A stretch of 41,961 nt of DNA from ZC4RG29 sp032907565 (GTDB lineage Bacteria > Bacteroidota > Bacteroidia > Cytophagales > Cyclobacteriaceae), in contig JAJJPK010000167.1 in the NCBI GenBank assembly GCA_032907565.1, forward strand, positions 1-41,961. Reading direction: 5' to 3'. The notes under the pieces are model-generated. The model was not told the DNA's origin. It did no database searches and saw only the letters and a list, made by a program, of their open reading frames with translations. The position numbers and the translations under genes are program-made. This document shows positions 7,949 through 15,829 of this stretch, one piece after another (positions within the stretch are counted from its first letter, which is position 1; each line of letters starts with the position of its first letter).

Positions 7949-10927
7949 ATGCGTTACAAAACCCTTTATCCTGCCTTCATTTTAGTCTTGCTGCTCGGAT
8001 GCGGCAAGCCCGAACCCGCCTACGAAACGAAGACCGCCGAAAGCAACGGTTACACCTATGAGTACGTCACGAACGACCCGATGGGTGTCCGCGTGTACAC
8101 GTTGAAGAACGGTCTTAAGGTCTACCTGAGCGACTACAAAATTGCGCCGCGCATTCAAACCTGCATTGCTGTGCGGGCCGGTGGCAGGAACGACCCCGCC
8201 GATAATACAGGCCTCGCACACTACCTGGAGCACATGATGTTCAAGGGAACTTCCGAATTTGGTACACTCGACTGGGAAAAGGAGCGCGTTCTTCTGGATA
8301 GTATCGAATCCATGTTCCAGCATTACCGTACCCTCACGGATGCCGCTGACCGCAAAGCCTATTACCGTTTGATCGACCAGGTTTCCAATGAGGCTTCGCG
8401 TCTTGCCATTCCCAATGAATACGATCGCATGGTGAGTGCCCTCGGTGCACAGGGAACGAATGCTTACACTACAGAGGACCGGACGGTATACATAAACGAC
8501 ATTCCGGCCAACCAGGTGGAGAACTGGTTGCGTATCGAATCTAGCCGGTTTCAAATGATTGTGAACCGACTGTTTCATACCGAGCTCGAAGCTGTATATG
8601 AAGAAAAAAACCGCAGCCTCGATAATGATTACTGGAAGTCGTACGAGGCACTATCTTCCGGAATGTTCAGCGACCATCCGTATGGCACCCAGACAGTGAT
8701 CGGAACCATCGACCACCTCAAGAATCCTTCCATTACGGCTATACGTGAGTATTTCACAAAGTATTATGTTCCCAACAATGTTGCGATATGCCTAAGTGGG
8801 GACCTCGACTATGACCGGACGATCGCGTTGATCGACAAGTATTTTGGCGAGTGGGAGCCGAACCCTTCTTTGTCGCGCCCATCATGGCCGGATGAAGCTC
8901 CCCTGGCAACACCCATAGAGAAGGAAGTAGTTGGTCCCTTCGAAGAGTTCATATTCATGGGATTCCGTTTCGACGGTTTCATGAGCGAAGAACATCGGAA
9001 ATTGAAGCTCGTCGACATGCTGCTTTCCAACAGCGAAGCCGGGTTGATCGATATCAACCTCAAGCAAAAGCAACGGGTCCTCGATGCATACAGCTATATC
9101 AATGCCATGGATGACTACAGTGTCCACTTCTTTCAGGCTAACCCGCGCGAAGGTCAAAGCCTAGAGGAAGTGAAAAACCTCATCCTCGAACAAATTGAAC
9201 TGATAAAGAAGGGCGAGTTCGACGACTGGCTGCTGGAGGCTGTCATCAACGACTTCAGGAAGAATGCCATCCAACAGCGGCAGAATAACTATGCTCGTGC
9301 CAACCAGATGGTGCTGGCCTTTACCAACGATGTGCCGTGGGCGGAAATGGTCAAAGAAGTTGACGACATGCAAAAGATAACACGGGAGGAACTCGTGCGC
9401 TTTGCAAACGAACACTACAAGGACAACTATGTAGTCGTCTACAAGCGTACAGGCAAGGATCCGAATGCACGGCAGGTTGACAAACCTGAGATTACGAAGG
9501 TGACCCTCAACCGTGAGGAGCGGTCTCCATTCCATGAACAGCTTCTCGCCAGCGAGCCTGAACCCATCAAGCCGGTGTTCCTCGACTATGAGAAAGACGT
9601 CACGAAACTACAAATGGACAAGGGCATTGAGGTGCTCTACAAGAAGAATGACGAGAACGAATTGTTCAACTTGTACTATCTCACGGAAACGGGTACGAAC
9701 AACGACCCGAAACGTCAGGTCGCTGTACAATACCTCGAATACCTGGGAACTGACAGTCTTGCTGCAGAAGAATTTCGGAAGGAACTATACAAACTGGGCT
9801 GCAGTTTCAACGTCTTTGTGTCGCCCGACCAGACGTATGTGATGCTTAGCGGCCTGGCCGATAACATGGCGCCGGCCATGACCCTGTTCGAACACTTGCT
9901 CAACAACCCCCGCGGTGATGAGGAAGCGCTGGCCAATATGATCGACGGCTTGCTTAAGACACGGGAAGACAACAAGAAAAACAAATACACGATTCTCTAC
10001 GAAGCACTGTTGAACTACGGCATATACGGCCCGCGATCGCCGTTCACGAACGTTCTCAGCAACAGTGAACTGCGTGCCCTCAAGCCTGACGATCTGTTGC
10101 CGATAATCCGAAGCATCACGTCCACGGAACATAAGGTTTTGTATTACGGACCCGCGAGCGAAAGCGAACTGCTGGCCAACCTGAACGAACGCCACATGCT
10201 GCCCGAACAATTGCAGCCGGCTCCCGACCCCGTTGAGTTTCCGATGCAGGATGTTGTGAAACCAGCTGTGTTCTGGACCGACTACGACATGGTGCAGGCT
10301 GAGATCGTGATGCACGCCAAGGGGCCGGTGTTCGATCCTTCCAACGCATCTGTGTCGCGGTTGTACAATGAATATTTCGGCGGAAATATGTCGTCGATCG
10401 TGTTCCAGGAAATCCGCGAAGCGCAAGGTCTGGCTTACGCGGTGTCAGCCGGTTACTACCATCCGGCAAAGGCGGGCGATCACGACCGGATTTTTGCCTA
10501 TGTGGGCACCCAGGCGGATAAACAAGCGGAGTCGATGGCAGCCATGCTTAAGATCATGAATGAAATGCCCGAATCCGGGAGTACGCTGGAAGCCGCCCGT
10601 AAGTCGATCCTCAACCAGATCGAAAGTGAACGTATTGTCCGTACATCCGTCCTTTTCAGTTACCTGAGTGCGAAAAGAAGGGGACTGGATTATGACCTGC
10701 GGCAGGACGTTTACAAAAATGTTCCTACACTAGGCCTTGAGGACATCCGAAAATTCCAGGAAAAGTACGTCAAGGGAAGGGACTACAACATTATGGTACT
10801 TGGCAGCCGGGATAAGCTCAACTTTAACGATCTGAGAAAGTATGGCGAGGTAAGGGAAGTAAGCCTTGACGAACTTTTCGGATATGAAAAAGTCGAGCGT
10901 ATTAACATCGAGGGTGCGGGTCGTTAG
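7949..10927 (+). CDS. M16 family zinc metallopeptidase, lipoprotein
   Basis: A 992-residue two-unit M16 (pitrilysin/insulinase-like) peptidase. The N-terminus is a lipoprotein signal with lipobox LLGC and Cys18 (MRYKTLYPAFILVLLLGC), so it is probably anchored in the envelope facing the periplasm or the surface. The inverted zinc motif HYLEH is at about residues 91-95, and the third ligand Glu is probably in ELEAVYEEKN near residue 214. An insertion of roughly 40 residues (around 105-150) lengthens the gap compared with small M16 enzymes. The second half repeats the fold without the zinc motif and carries the family's GLAYAVSAGYY-type segment. M16 peptidases degrade peptides; a link to the peptide transporters in this window is inference. 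Its stop converges on the dipeptidase with only 16 bases between them. Confidence 0.92.
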   Translation: MRYKTLYPAFILVLLLGCGKPEPAYETKTAESNGYTYEYVTNDPMGVRVYTLKNGLKVYLSDYKIAPRIQTCIAVRAGGRNDPADNTGLAHYLEHMMFKGTSEFGTLDWEKERVLLDSIESMFQHYRTLTDAADRKAYYRLIDQVSNEASRLAIPNEYDRMVSALGAQGTNAYTTEDRTVYINDIPANQVENWLRIESSRFQMIVNRLFHTELEAVYEEKNRSLDNDYWKSYEALSSGMFSDHPYGTQTVIGTIDHLKNPSITAIREYFTKYYVPNNVAICLSGDLDYDRTIALIDKYFGEWEPNPSLSRPSWPDEAPLATPIEKEVVGPFEEFIFMGFRFDGFMSEEHRKLKLVDMLLSNSEAGLIDINLKQKQRVLDAYSYINAMDDYSVHFFQANPREGQSLEEVKNLILEQIELIKKGEFDDWLLEAVINDFRKNAIQQRQNNYARANQMVLAFTNDVPWAEMVKEVDDMQKITREELVRFANEHYKDNYVVVYKRTGKDPNARQVDKPEITKVTLNREERSPFHEQLLASEPEPIKPVFLDYEKDVTKLQMDKGIEVLYKKNDENELFNLYYLTETGTNNDPKRQVAVQYLEYLGTDSLAAEEFRKELYKLGCSFNVFVSPDQTYVMLSGLADNMAPAMTLFEHLLNNPRGDEEALANMIDGLLKTREDNKKNKYTILYEALLNYGIYGPRSPFTNVLSNSELRALKPDDLLPIIRSITSTEHKVLYYGPASESELLANLNERHMLPEQLQPAPDPVEFPMQDVVKPAVFWTDYDMVQAEIVMHAKGPVFDPSNASVSRLYNEYFGGNMSSIVFQEIREAQGLAYAVSAGYYHPAKAGDHDRIFAYVGTQADKQAESMAAMLKIMNEMPESGSTLEAARKSILNQIESERIVRTSVLFSYLSAKRRGLDYDLRQDVYKNVPTLGLEDIRKFQEKYVKGRDYNIMVLGSRDKLNFNDLRKYGEVREVSLDELFGYEKVERINIEGAGR

Positions 10928-10943
10928 CAGGTCCGCACTCCCT

Positions 10944-12011
10944 TTACGATGACTTCCAGGCGCGCCGCAGGAAACGAAGCCAGTTGCCGTGCATGATGTT
11001 TTCGACATCGGACTGGCTATAGCCTCGTGCCCTTAACAGCGCCGGCAGCTTTTGGAGGTCGGCAATTGTGTCGAGGTCAGCGGGACTCTGTTCCTTGCCG
11101 TATCCGCCGTCCAGGTCGGAGCCGACGCCTACATGTAGGGCGTTGCCGGCGATCTGGCATATATGGTCGATATGATCGATGATCACGTCCAGGGTGCAGT
11201 TCGTGCTCTGCGGCGTAGAAACACCACGAACCCATCCGGGTACCATCATCCAGGTATCTAACACGGCACCAATGACGGCATCGCGACGGATGAGTTCCCG
11301 GATCTGATCATCCGTAAATTGACGATTGTGGTCGACGATCGCGCGACAGTTGCTGTGGCTTGCCCACACATGACCGTTGAAGTTGTCGAGCGCCTCGCGG
11401 AAGCTATCGTCGCATAGATGCGTTACGTCGAGGATGATATTGAGGCGCTCCATTTCGCGCAGGAGGTCTCTACCACGTTTTCCTATTCCGCCTGTCGCGT
11501 TTGTCCCCTGGGCATAACGACCGGGACCGTAATGTGCAGGGCCCACCGCGCGTAGACCGTACGCATAAGCCTTTTCAAGGTAGTTCAGGTTCACGATCGA
11601 ATCCGCGCCTTCCAGACTAAGGATGTACCCGATCGCCGTTCGATGGCCAGCATTCCAGGCGGAGAGTTGGGCCTCCAGGGTGCTCAGGTTGTGTACGGCT
11701 GTCAGTTGTCCGTCGTCTTCCATAGCACGGTACCACGCAAGCTGCCCTTGCGTATGAGCCCAGGCTTGTTCCGGAGAGTTCCATCCGGGGAGGTCGCTGC
11801 CGCGTTCGACGTAGCGTGCGATCTGGGTGGCTACGACAAGGCCGATGTTTCCTTTTCTCAATTCGTCGAACGACACTGTACCGTTGCCGCGGTCGGGCTT
11901 GTCGGTCATGCCGCGTTCGCGATCGCGGATTTCATTCACTGGCATGCGAAGGTCCCGATTCCATTCCATCGCATTCATGGCCAGGTCGAGGTGTGCGTCT
12001 ACCGTCAGCAT
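10944..12011 (-). CDS. Membrane dipeptidase (M19, renal dipeptidase family)
   Basis: A zinc-dependent dipeptidase of about 355 residues. The frame runs up to a GTG at 12041, but the ATG at 12011 (MLTVDAHLDL) places the metal motif HxD (His7, Asp9) at the usual distance from the N-terminus, so I chose it. Other family features: YILSLEGAD, AVGPAHYGPGRYAQG, LDVTHLCDDSF, ASHSNCRAI and GVGSDLDGGYG near the C-terminus. M19 enzymes cleave dipeptides, including ones with a C-terminal D-residue. No signal peptide is seen, so it is probably cytoplasmic. It is the last gene of a minus-strand run GntP permease-RidA-dipeptidase; together these suggest uptake and breakdown of a dipeptide or amino-acid-like compound (inference). 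Confidence 0.9.
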   Translation of the reverse strand: MLTVDAHLDLAMNAMEWNRDLRMPVNEIRDRERGMTDKPDRGNGTVSFDELRKGNIGLVVATQIARYVERGSDLPGWNSPEQAWAHTQGQLAWYRAMEDDGQLTAVHNLSTLEAQLSAWNAGHRTAIGYILSLEGADSIVNLNYLEKAYAYGLRAVGPAHYGPGRYAQGTNATGGIGKRGRDLLREMERLNIILDVTHLCDDSFREALDNFNGHVWASHSNCRAIVDHNRQFTDDQIRELIRRDAVIGAVLDTWMMVPGWVRGVSTPQSTNCTLDVIIDHIDHICQIAGNALHVGVGSDLDGGYGKEQSPADLDTIADLQKLPALLRARGYSQSDVENIMHGNWLRFLRRAWKSS

Positions 12012-12055
12012 AGTCGTTTCTGTTGAAGAATGTCCGGTCACGAAATGGGCAAAGG

Positions 12056-12520
12056 CTATGGCTTCAGTTCGAATACCGCTTCGATTTCGACGGCGATGTT
12101 GTCTGGAAGTGAGCCCATTCCCACCGCGCTTCTGACGCCGATTCCGTCGTCGTGGCCCCAGATGCTCGCGAACAACTCGCTGCAGCCGTTGATGACGTAG
12201 GGATGGCGCTCGAAGTCAGGTGTAGCATTCACCATGCCCAGGACTTTGATCACCCGTGCGATGCGGTCGAGACTGCCGAGATTTTCTTTCAGTGTTGCGA
12301 GGATCGTCAATCCCACCTGGCGGGCAGCGACCTTCGCTTCGTCGGCAGTGAGGTCCGCCCCGACCTTGCCCCGCATCAGGGTGCCGTCGCTCTGCACCGG
12401 ACCATGGCCGGAGACGTAGGCGAGATTTCCGGAGACGAGGATCGGTTTGTAGATCCCTCCCGGCTTTGGCGCGGGTGGAAGCGTGAGGTTAAGCTGCTGA
12501 AAATTGAGATCGGCACTCAT
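12056..12520 (-). CDS. RidA (YjgF/YER057c/UK114) family protein
   Basis: A 154-residue RidA-family protein. Seen in the sequence: ILVSGNLAYVSGHGP near the start, DEAKVAARQVGLTILATLKENLGSLD-type helix, and the C-terminal IAVEIEAVFELK. RidA proper hydrolyses reactive enamine/imine intermediates made by PLP enzymes; this longer type is one of several subfamilies whose activity is not always deaminase, and the canonical Arg before 'N.A...VEIE' is not clearly present, so the activity is uncertain. It follows the GntP-family permease by 6 bases and precedes the dipeptidase, so they are likely co-transcribed. A role in amino-acid or D-amino-acid catabolism is inferred from context only. Confidence 0.85.
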   Translation of the reverse strand: MSADLNFQQLNLTLPPAPKPGGIYKPILVSGNLAYVSGHGPVQSDGTLMRGKVGADLTADEAKVAARQVGLTILATLKENLGSLDRIARVIKVLGMVNATPDFERHPYVINGCSELFASIWGHDDGIGVRSAVGMGSLPDNIAVEIEAVFELKP

Positions 12521-12526
12521 GGGCTG

Positions 12527-13840
12527 TCACACAAACATATCGAGAATCAGAACGAATGCCAGGCCTGCAATGGCAACGATGGTTTCCATGAGAGACCATG
12601 ATTTGATGGTATCCATGATGCTCAGATTGAAGTATTCCTTGAACATCCAGAACCCACTGTCGTTGACGTGAGAGAACATGAGGCTACCCGCCCCGATAGA
12701 GAGCACCATCAGGTTCGGATCAACCGATTGCCCGGCGATGGCAGGTGCTACAATGCCCGCGGCGGTAAGACCCGACACCGTAGCCGATCCCATACATACG
12801 CGGATGGTGGCGGCGATCAGCCAGCCTAGAACGAGCGGGTCCATATCCAGGTCCTGCAACAATCCGGCTATCTCTGTACTCACGCCGCTGTCGACCATTA
12901 TTTGTTTCAGTGCGCCGGCCCCGGCGATGATCAGCAGAATGAGTGAGATGTCCTTGACCGCTTCACCGTAAATCGCTGTGATCCGTTCCATACTCATGCC
13001 AGAGCGGATGCCGAGGGACCAAGTGGCGTACAACAAAGCGAGGAGCATTACGATGTCGGGTTCGCTGAAGAACCTGACGCCGTTAGCGAAGGAACCGGAT
13101 TCTGGGACGAAAGGGGCCGCGAGGGTCGTCAGCGCCAGGAGGATCACGGGGAGCAAGGATGAAAAAATGCTGTTGCCCAGGGCAGGAAGACGATCTTCCG
13201 GAAGATCGGCCGGCATGAACGTTTGAAGCGGTGTGGCCTGGATCTTTTTCAGTGTCCGGGCAAACAGGGGACCGGCAAGGATCACGGTCGGTATAGCGAT
13301 GATGATACCGTATACGAGTGTTAGTCCCATATCGGCATTGAATTGTCCTACAAGTGCTGTGGGCGACGGGTGGGGGGGAAGGAATCCGTGCGTGACGGAT
13401 AACGACGCCAGCATAGGCACCCCGATATAGACGACAGGCAGGTTGAAGCGGTACGCTGCGGAAAAGATCAATGGGATGACCAGCACAAAGCCCACGTTGT
13501 AGAACAACGGTATGCCGACGATAAACCCGGTGATCATAAGCGCCCACTGGATGTTACGCGTGCCGAAGACCTTCATCAGGCCCGAGGTAATCTGCTGCGC
13601 CGCGCCGCTCTCTGCTACGAGTTTTCCCAGCATGGCGCCCGACACGATTACAATTGCCAATGATCCGAGAAGGTCGCCCATCCCTTTCTGAACAGAGGCG
13701 GTGAGGGCCGTAACCGGCATTCCGAGAAGTAGGCCGGTAAGCAGTGAAACAAGAAGGAATGCAAGAAACGTGTTGAACTTGAACCGGGTGATGAGCAGGA
13801 CGAGCAAGACGATGCACGCCAGGATGATCAACAGCGACAT
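12527..13840 (-). CDS. GntP family permease
   Basis: A 437-residue polytopic membrane protein with about 12 hydrophobic segments, of the gluconate:proton symporter family (GntP/DsdX/IdnT). Typical parts are the N-terminal LLITRFKFNTFLAFLLVSLLTG-type helices, the PPHPSPTALVGQFNADMG segment, and the C-terminal VNDSGFWMFKEYF. Members carry gluconate, related sugar acids, or D-serine, so the substrate cannot be set from sequence. No gluconate kinase or dehydratase is nearby. Instead it is followed by RidA-family and dipeptidase genes, which fits an amino-acid-like substrate better than a sugar acid (inference). The start ATG is 37 bases after the stop of the small 13878-14102 gene. Confidence 0.9.
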   Translation of the reverse strand: MSLLIILACIVLLVLLITRFKFNTFLAFLLVSLLTGLLLGMPVTALTASVQKGMGDLLGSLAIVIVSGAMLGKLVAESGAAQQITSGLMKVFGTRNIQWALMITGFIVGIPLFYNVGFVLVIPLIFSAAYRFNLPVVYIGVPMLASLSVTHGFLPPHPSPTALVGQFNADMGLTLVYGIIIAIPTVILAGPLFARTLKKIQATPLQTFMPADLPEDRLPALGNSIFSSLLPVILLALTTLAAPFVPESGSFANGVRFFSEPDIVMLLALLYATWSLGIRSGMSMERITAIYGEAVKDISLILLIIAGAGALKQIMVDSGVSTEIAGLLQDLDMDPLVLGWLIAATIRVCMGSATVSGLTAAGIVAPAIAGQSVDPNLMVLSIGAGSLMFSHVNDSGFWMFKEYFNLSIMDTIKSWSLMETIVAIAGLAFVLILDMFV

Positions 13841-13877
13841 AGCGTACGGTTATGGCGGATAAGACAAGACACTAGCA

Positions 13878-14102
13878 TCAGAACTTGTCGGGTATCTGAA
13901 TGATGCGTACGACGATTTCGTGCGGATCGCCATCACTGTCGACCAGCTGAAACCGCACCAGCGGATTTTCCGTGCTGGTTTCGCAGCGAACATCGACGAT
14001 CTTGTTATCGGAAAGGTGTTTTTGAATTTCAGTCTTGAGTGTGAACAGCGCGTCGGCCAGGCGCACTTCCAGGGGGCTTGGGTTGTAGGTAGGCGTCTTC
14101 AT
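13878..14102 (-). CDS. Small conserved-looking protein of unknown function
   Basis: A 74-residue soluble protein, not recognised. It has a short disordered start, an amphipathic helix (PLEVRLADALFTLKTEIQKH), then beta-like segments (KIVDVRCETS, PLVRFQLVDSDGD, EIVVRIIQIPD). No signal peptide or membrane segment. It lies 9 bases after fabH and 37 before the GntP permease in the same direction, which supports it being translated. The helix-then-strand layout could be a small regulatory or binding protein, but nothing specific can be claimed. Confidence 0.7.
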   Translation of the reverse strand: MKTPTYNPSPLEVRLADALFTLKTEIQKHLSDNKIVDVRCETSTENPLVRFQLVDSDGDPHEIVVRIIQIPDKF

Positions 14103-14111
14103 AGTATTGGT

Positions 14112-15119
14112 TTACCAGCGAATCAGGGCGGATGCCCATGTGAACCCACTCCCGAATGCGGCAAGGCAAATTACGTCATTTTCCTTGATTTTCCCCTCGG
14201 CCCATGCCTCACTCATAGCTATCGGAATGGAGGCGGCAGTGGTGTTTCCATACCGCATGATGTTGTTGTAAACCTGGTCATCAGAAAGCCCCATCTTTTG
14301 CTGGATATACTGGCTGATCCTCAAATTCGCCTGGTGGGGAATGAGCAGACCGATGTCCTCCTTTTTCATCCCATTAGCGTCAAGCGCTTCTTGTATCACC
14401 TCCGTGAATCTCACGATCGCGTGCTTGAACACCTGGTTTCCGTTCATGTAAACCTTGTACGTGGAGGTGTCGAGGATTTGTTCGGGCTGGCGTTGGCTTC
14501 GCGGCCTGCTGCTGCCCGGATCCCGTACATAAAGTTCCTCGGCATAGTGTCCGTCCGAGTGAAGGTGGGTTGATAGTATTCCCGGCTCGTCGGAAGGCTG
14601 AAGGATGGCTACGCCTGCGCCGTCCCCAAAGATCACGGCAGTGCTTCGGCCGCGTGTGGACAAATCAAGCGCTGTAGATTGGATTTCGGCGCCCACCACG
14701 AGTGCCGTCTTGTACGTGCCGTTCTTGATGAACTGGTCACCTACAGAAAGGGCATAAATGAATCCAGAGCAGGCATTCCGTATGTCGATGGCAGGAATGC
14801 TGCCAAGCCCAAGTTCCCGCTGCAGGAGCACGCCTGAACCCGGAAAAAAGTAATCCGGGGTGATGGTAGCAAAGACGATGAGGTCGATGTCTTCAGGTTT
14901 GAGGCTGGCCCGTTCCAGCGCCATTCGGGTGGCCTTGGCCGCCATGTTGGCGACAGTGTCCTTTGCTGGGTCGATAAACCGGCGTTCATGTATACCGGTG
15001 CGCTCAACGATCCACTCGTTGCTCGTGTCCATAATGGACGCGAGATACTCGTTGGTGATTACCGTTTCCGGTACATGGTGCCCGAGGCCCACTATCCTGG
15101 AATAACCCATCGTCGTCAT
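14112..15119 (-). CDS. fabH: Beta-ketoacyl-ACP synthase III
   Basis: KAS III starts fatty-acid synthesis by condensing an acyl-CoA primer with malonyl-ACP. The protein has 335 residues, normal for the family. The catalytic triad is intact: Cys117 in IRNACSGF, His262 in LIPHQANLR, Asn292 in RYGNTTAAS. The N-terminal GLGHHVPETVITNEYL and TGIHERRF, and the C-terminal AAFGSGFTWASALIRW, are also typical. An ATG three codons inside (15110) is an alternative start. The acyl-CoA preference is not readable; branched primers are common in Bacteroidota. Bacteroidota often carry several FabH-like paralogs, so this copy may be accessory. It is upstream of the small 74-residue gene and the GntP/RidA/dipeptidase genes. 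Confidence 0.9.
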   Translation of the reverse strand: MTTMGYSRIVGLGHHVPETVITNEYLASIMDTSNEWIVERTGIHERRFIDPAKDTVANMAAKATRMALERASLKPEDIDLIVFATITPDYFFPGSGVLLQRELGLGSIPAIDIRNACSGFIYALSVGDQFIKNGTYKTALVVGAEIQSTALDLSTRGRSTAVIFGDGAGVAILQPSDEPGILSTHLHSDGHYAEELYVRDPGSSRPRSQRQPEQILDTSTYKVYMNGNQVFKHAIVRFTEVIQEALDANGMKKEDIGLLIPHQANLRISQYIQQKMGLSDDQVYNNIMRYGNTTAASIPIAMSEAWAEGKIKENDVICLAAFGSGFTWASALIRW

Positions 15120-15167
15120 GATTAAGGGTTGCTAAGATAGTGAAAATGCGACGACCACGGGTATTTT

Positions 15168-15240
15168 AGATGCAGATGCAATGTCTTGTCAAAACCTGGA
15201 ACACGCTGGGACGCCGCTTGCATCTGCGTCTGCGTCTGCG
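15168..15240. repeat. GATGCA/TGCATC hexamer repeats forming an inverted pair
   Basis: AGATGCAGATGCA at 15168-15180 faces TGCATCTGCGTCTGCGTC starting at 15219, giving a 13 bp stem with about one mismatch. It sits directly beyond the 3' end of the minus-strand gene 15246-15701. A similar hexamer hairpin is at 21677-21710. Confidence 0.55.
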
Positions 15241-15245
15241 ACTAT

Positions 15246-15701
15246 TCAAGACGCGGTTTCAAAGACTTCCGCTCCGGCCTTCGTTCGCTCTACCGCTTTT
15301 TCTATAAGGGCGTAAAGCTCGTCTCTGAAGCAGGCAAATTCCTTAGCAAACGAATTCATCTGCTCAGCCAGCTCGGCGTGGGCACGGCGGCAACGCGATT
15401 CGTCCTGTAGTTCCTGAGGCTCCATCAGCGCGCGCAGTTGAGCCTTCTGAGTAGCGAGCCGGACTTCAAGTATGGGAATAAGCTCGTTTGCGTAGTAGTC
15501 GAGGAGGAAGCGGATGTGATTCAACTCCTGGATCTGTGTGCGTGTTCTCAGCTCGTGCCGATACTTTAGTATCAGACGGGTGAAAAAATCGAGTTCTTCT
15601 TTCCATAAGGCCAGGGTGGATTCCCACTCCACGCTTTGCCTATGGAGCTCCGGCAACCCGGGTGGGAGCAAGTACTGTGTGGATGTTGTCAGCGATGTCA
15701 T
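15246..15701 (-). CDS. Helical protein of unknown function
   Basis: A 151-residue protein, not recognised. It is almost entirely helical with heptad-like patterns (ALWKEELDFFTRLILKYRHEL, HIRFLLDYYANELIPILEVRL, AELAEQMNSFAKEFACFRDEL), so it is probably a small coiled coil or helical bundle. There is no signal peptide or membrane segment. It lies 128 bases downstream of leuS and about 126 upstream of fabH, all in the same direction. Codon use looks like the neighbours. The function cannot be guessed. Confidence 0.68.
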   Translation of the reverse strand: MTSLTTSTQYLLPPGLPELHRQSVEWESTLALWKEELDFFTRLILKYRHELRTRTQIQELNHIRFLLDYYANELIPILEVRLATQKAQLRALMEPQELQDESRCRRAHAELAEQMNSFAKEFACFRDELYALIEKAVERTKAGAEVFETAS

Positions 15702-15829
15702 GGTAGTAAGTTTTTTGGATTGCGAATTCCGTCGTTCGGTGGCAGAACCTTCGGTACAAAGGTCTCACCGACGGGGACGAATTACCATGACAAGGGTCAG
15801 GGCCGTGACGTGATTTACTGCAGGGATGA

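Noticed and set aside
10931..10943. GTCCGCACTCCCT shared with the repeat units at 32334 and 32437
   Set aside because: A 13-base match in a window of this size is expected by chance, and the flanks do not match.
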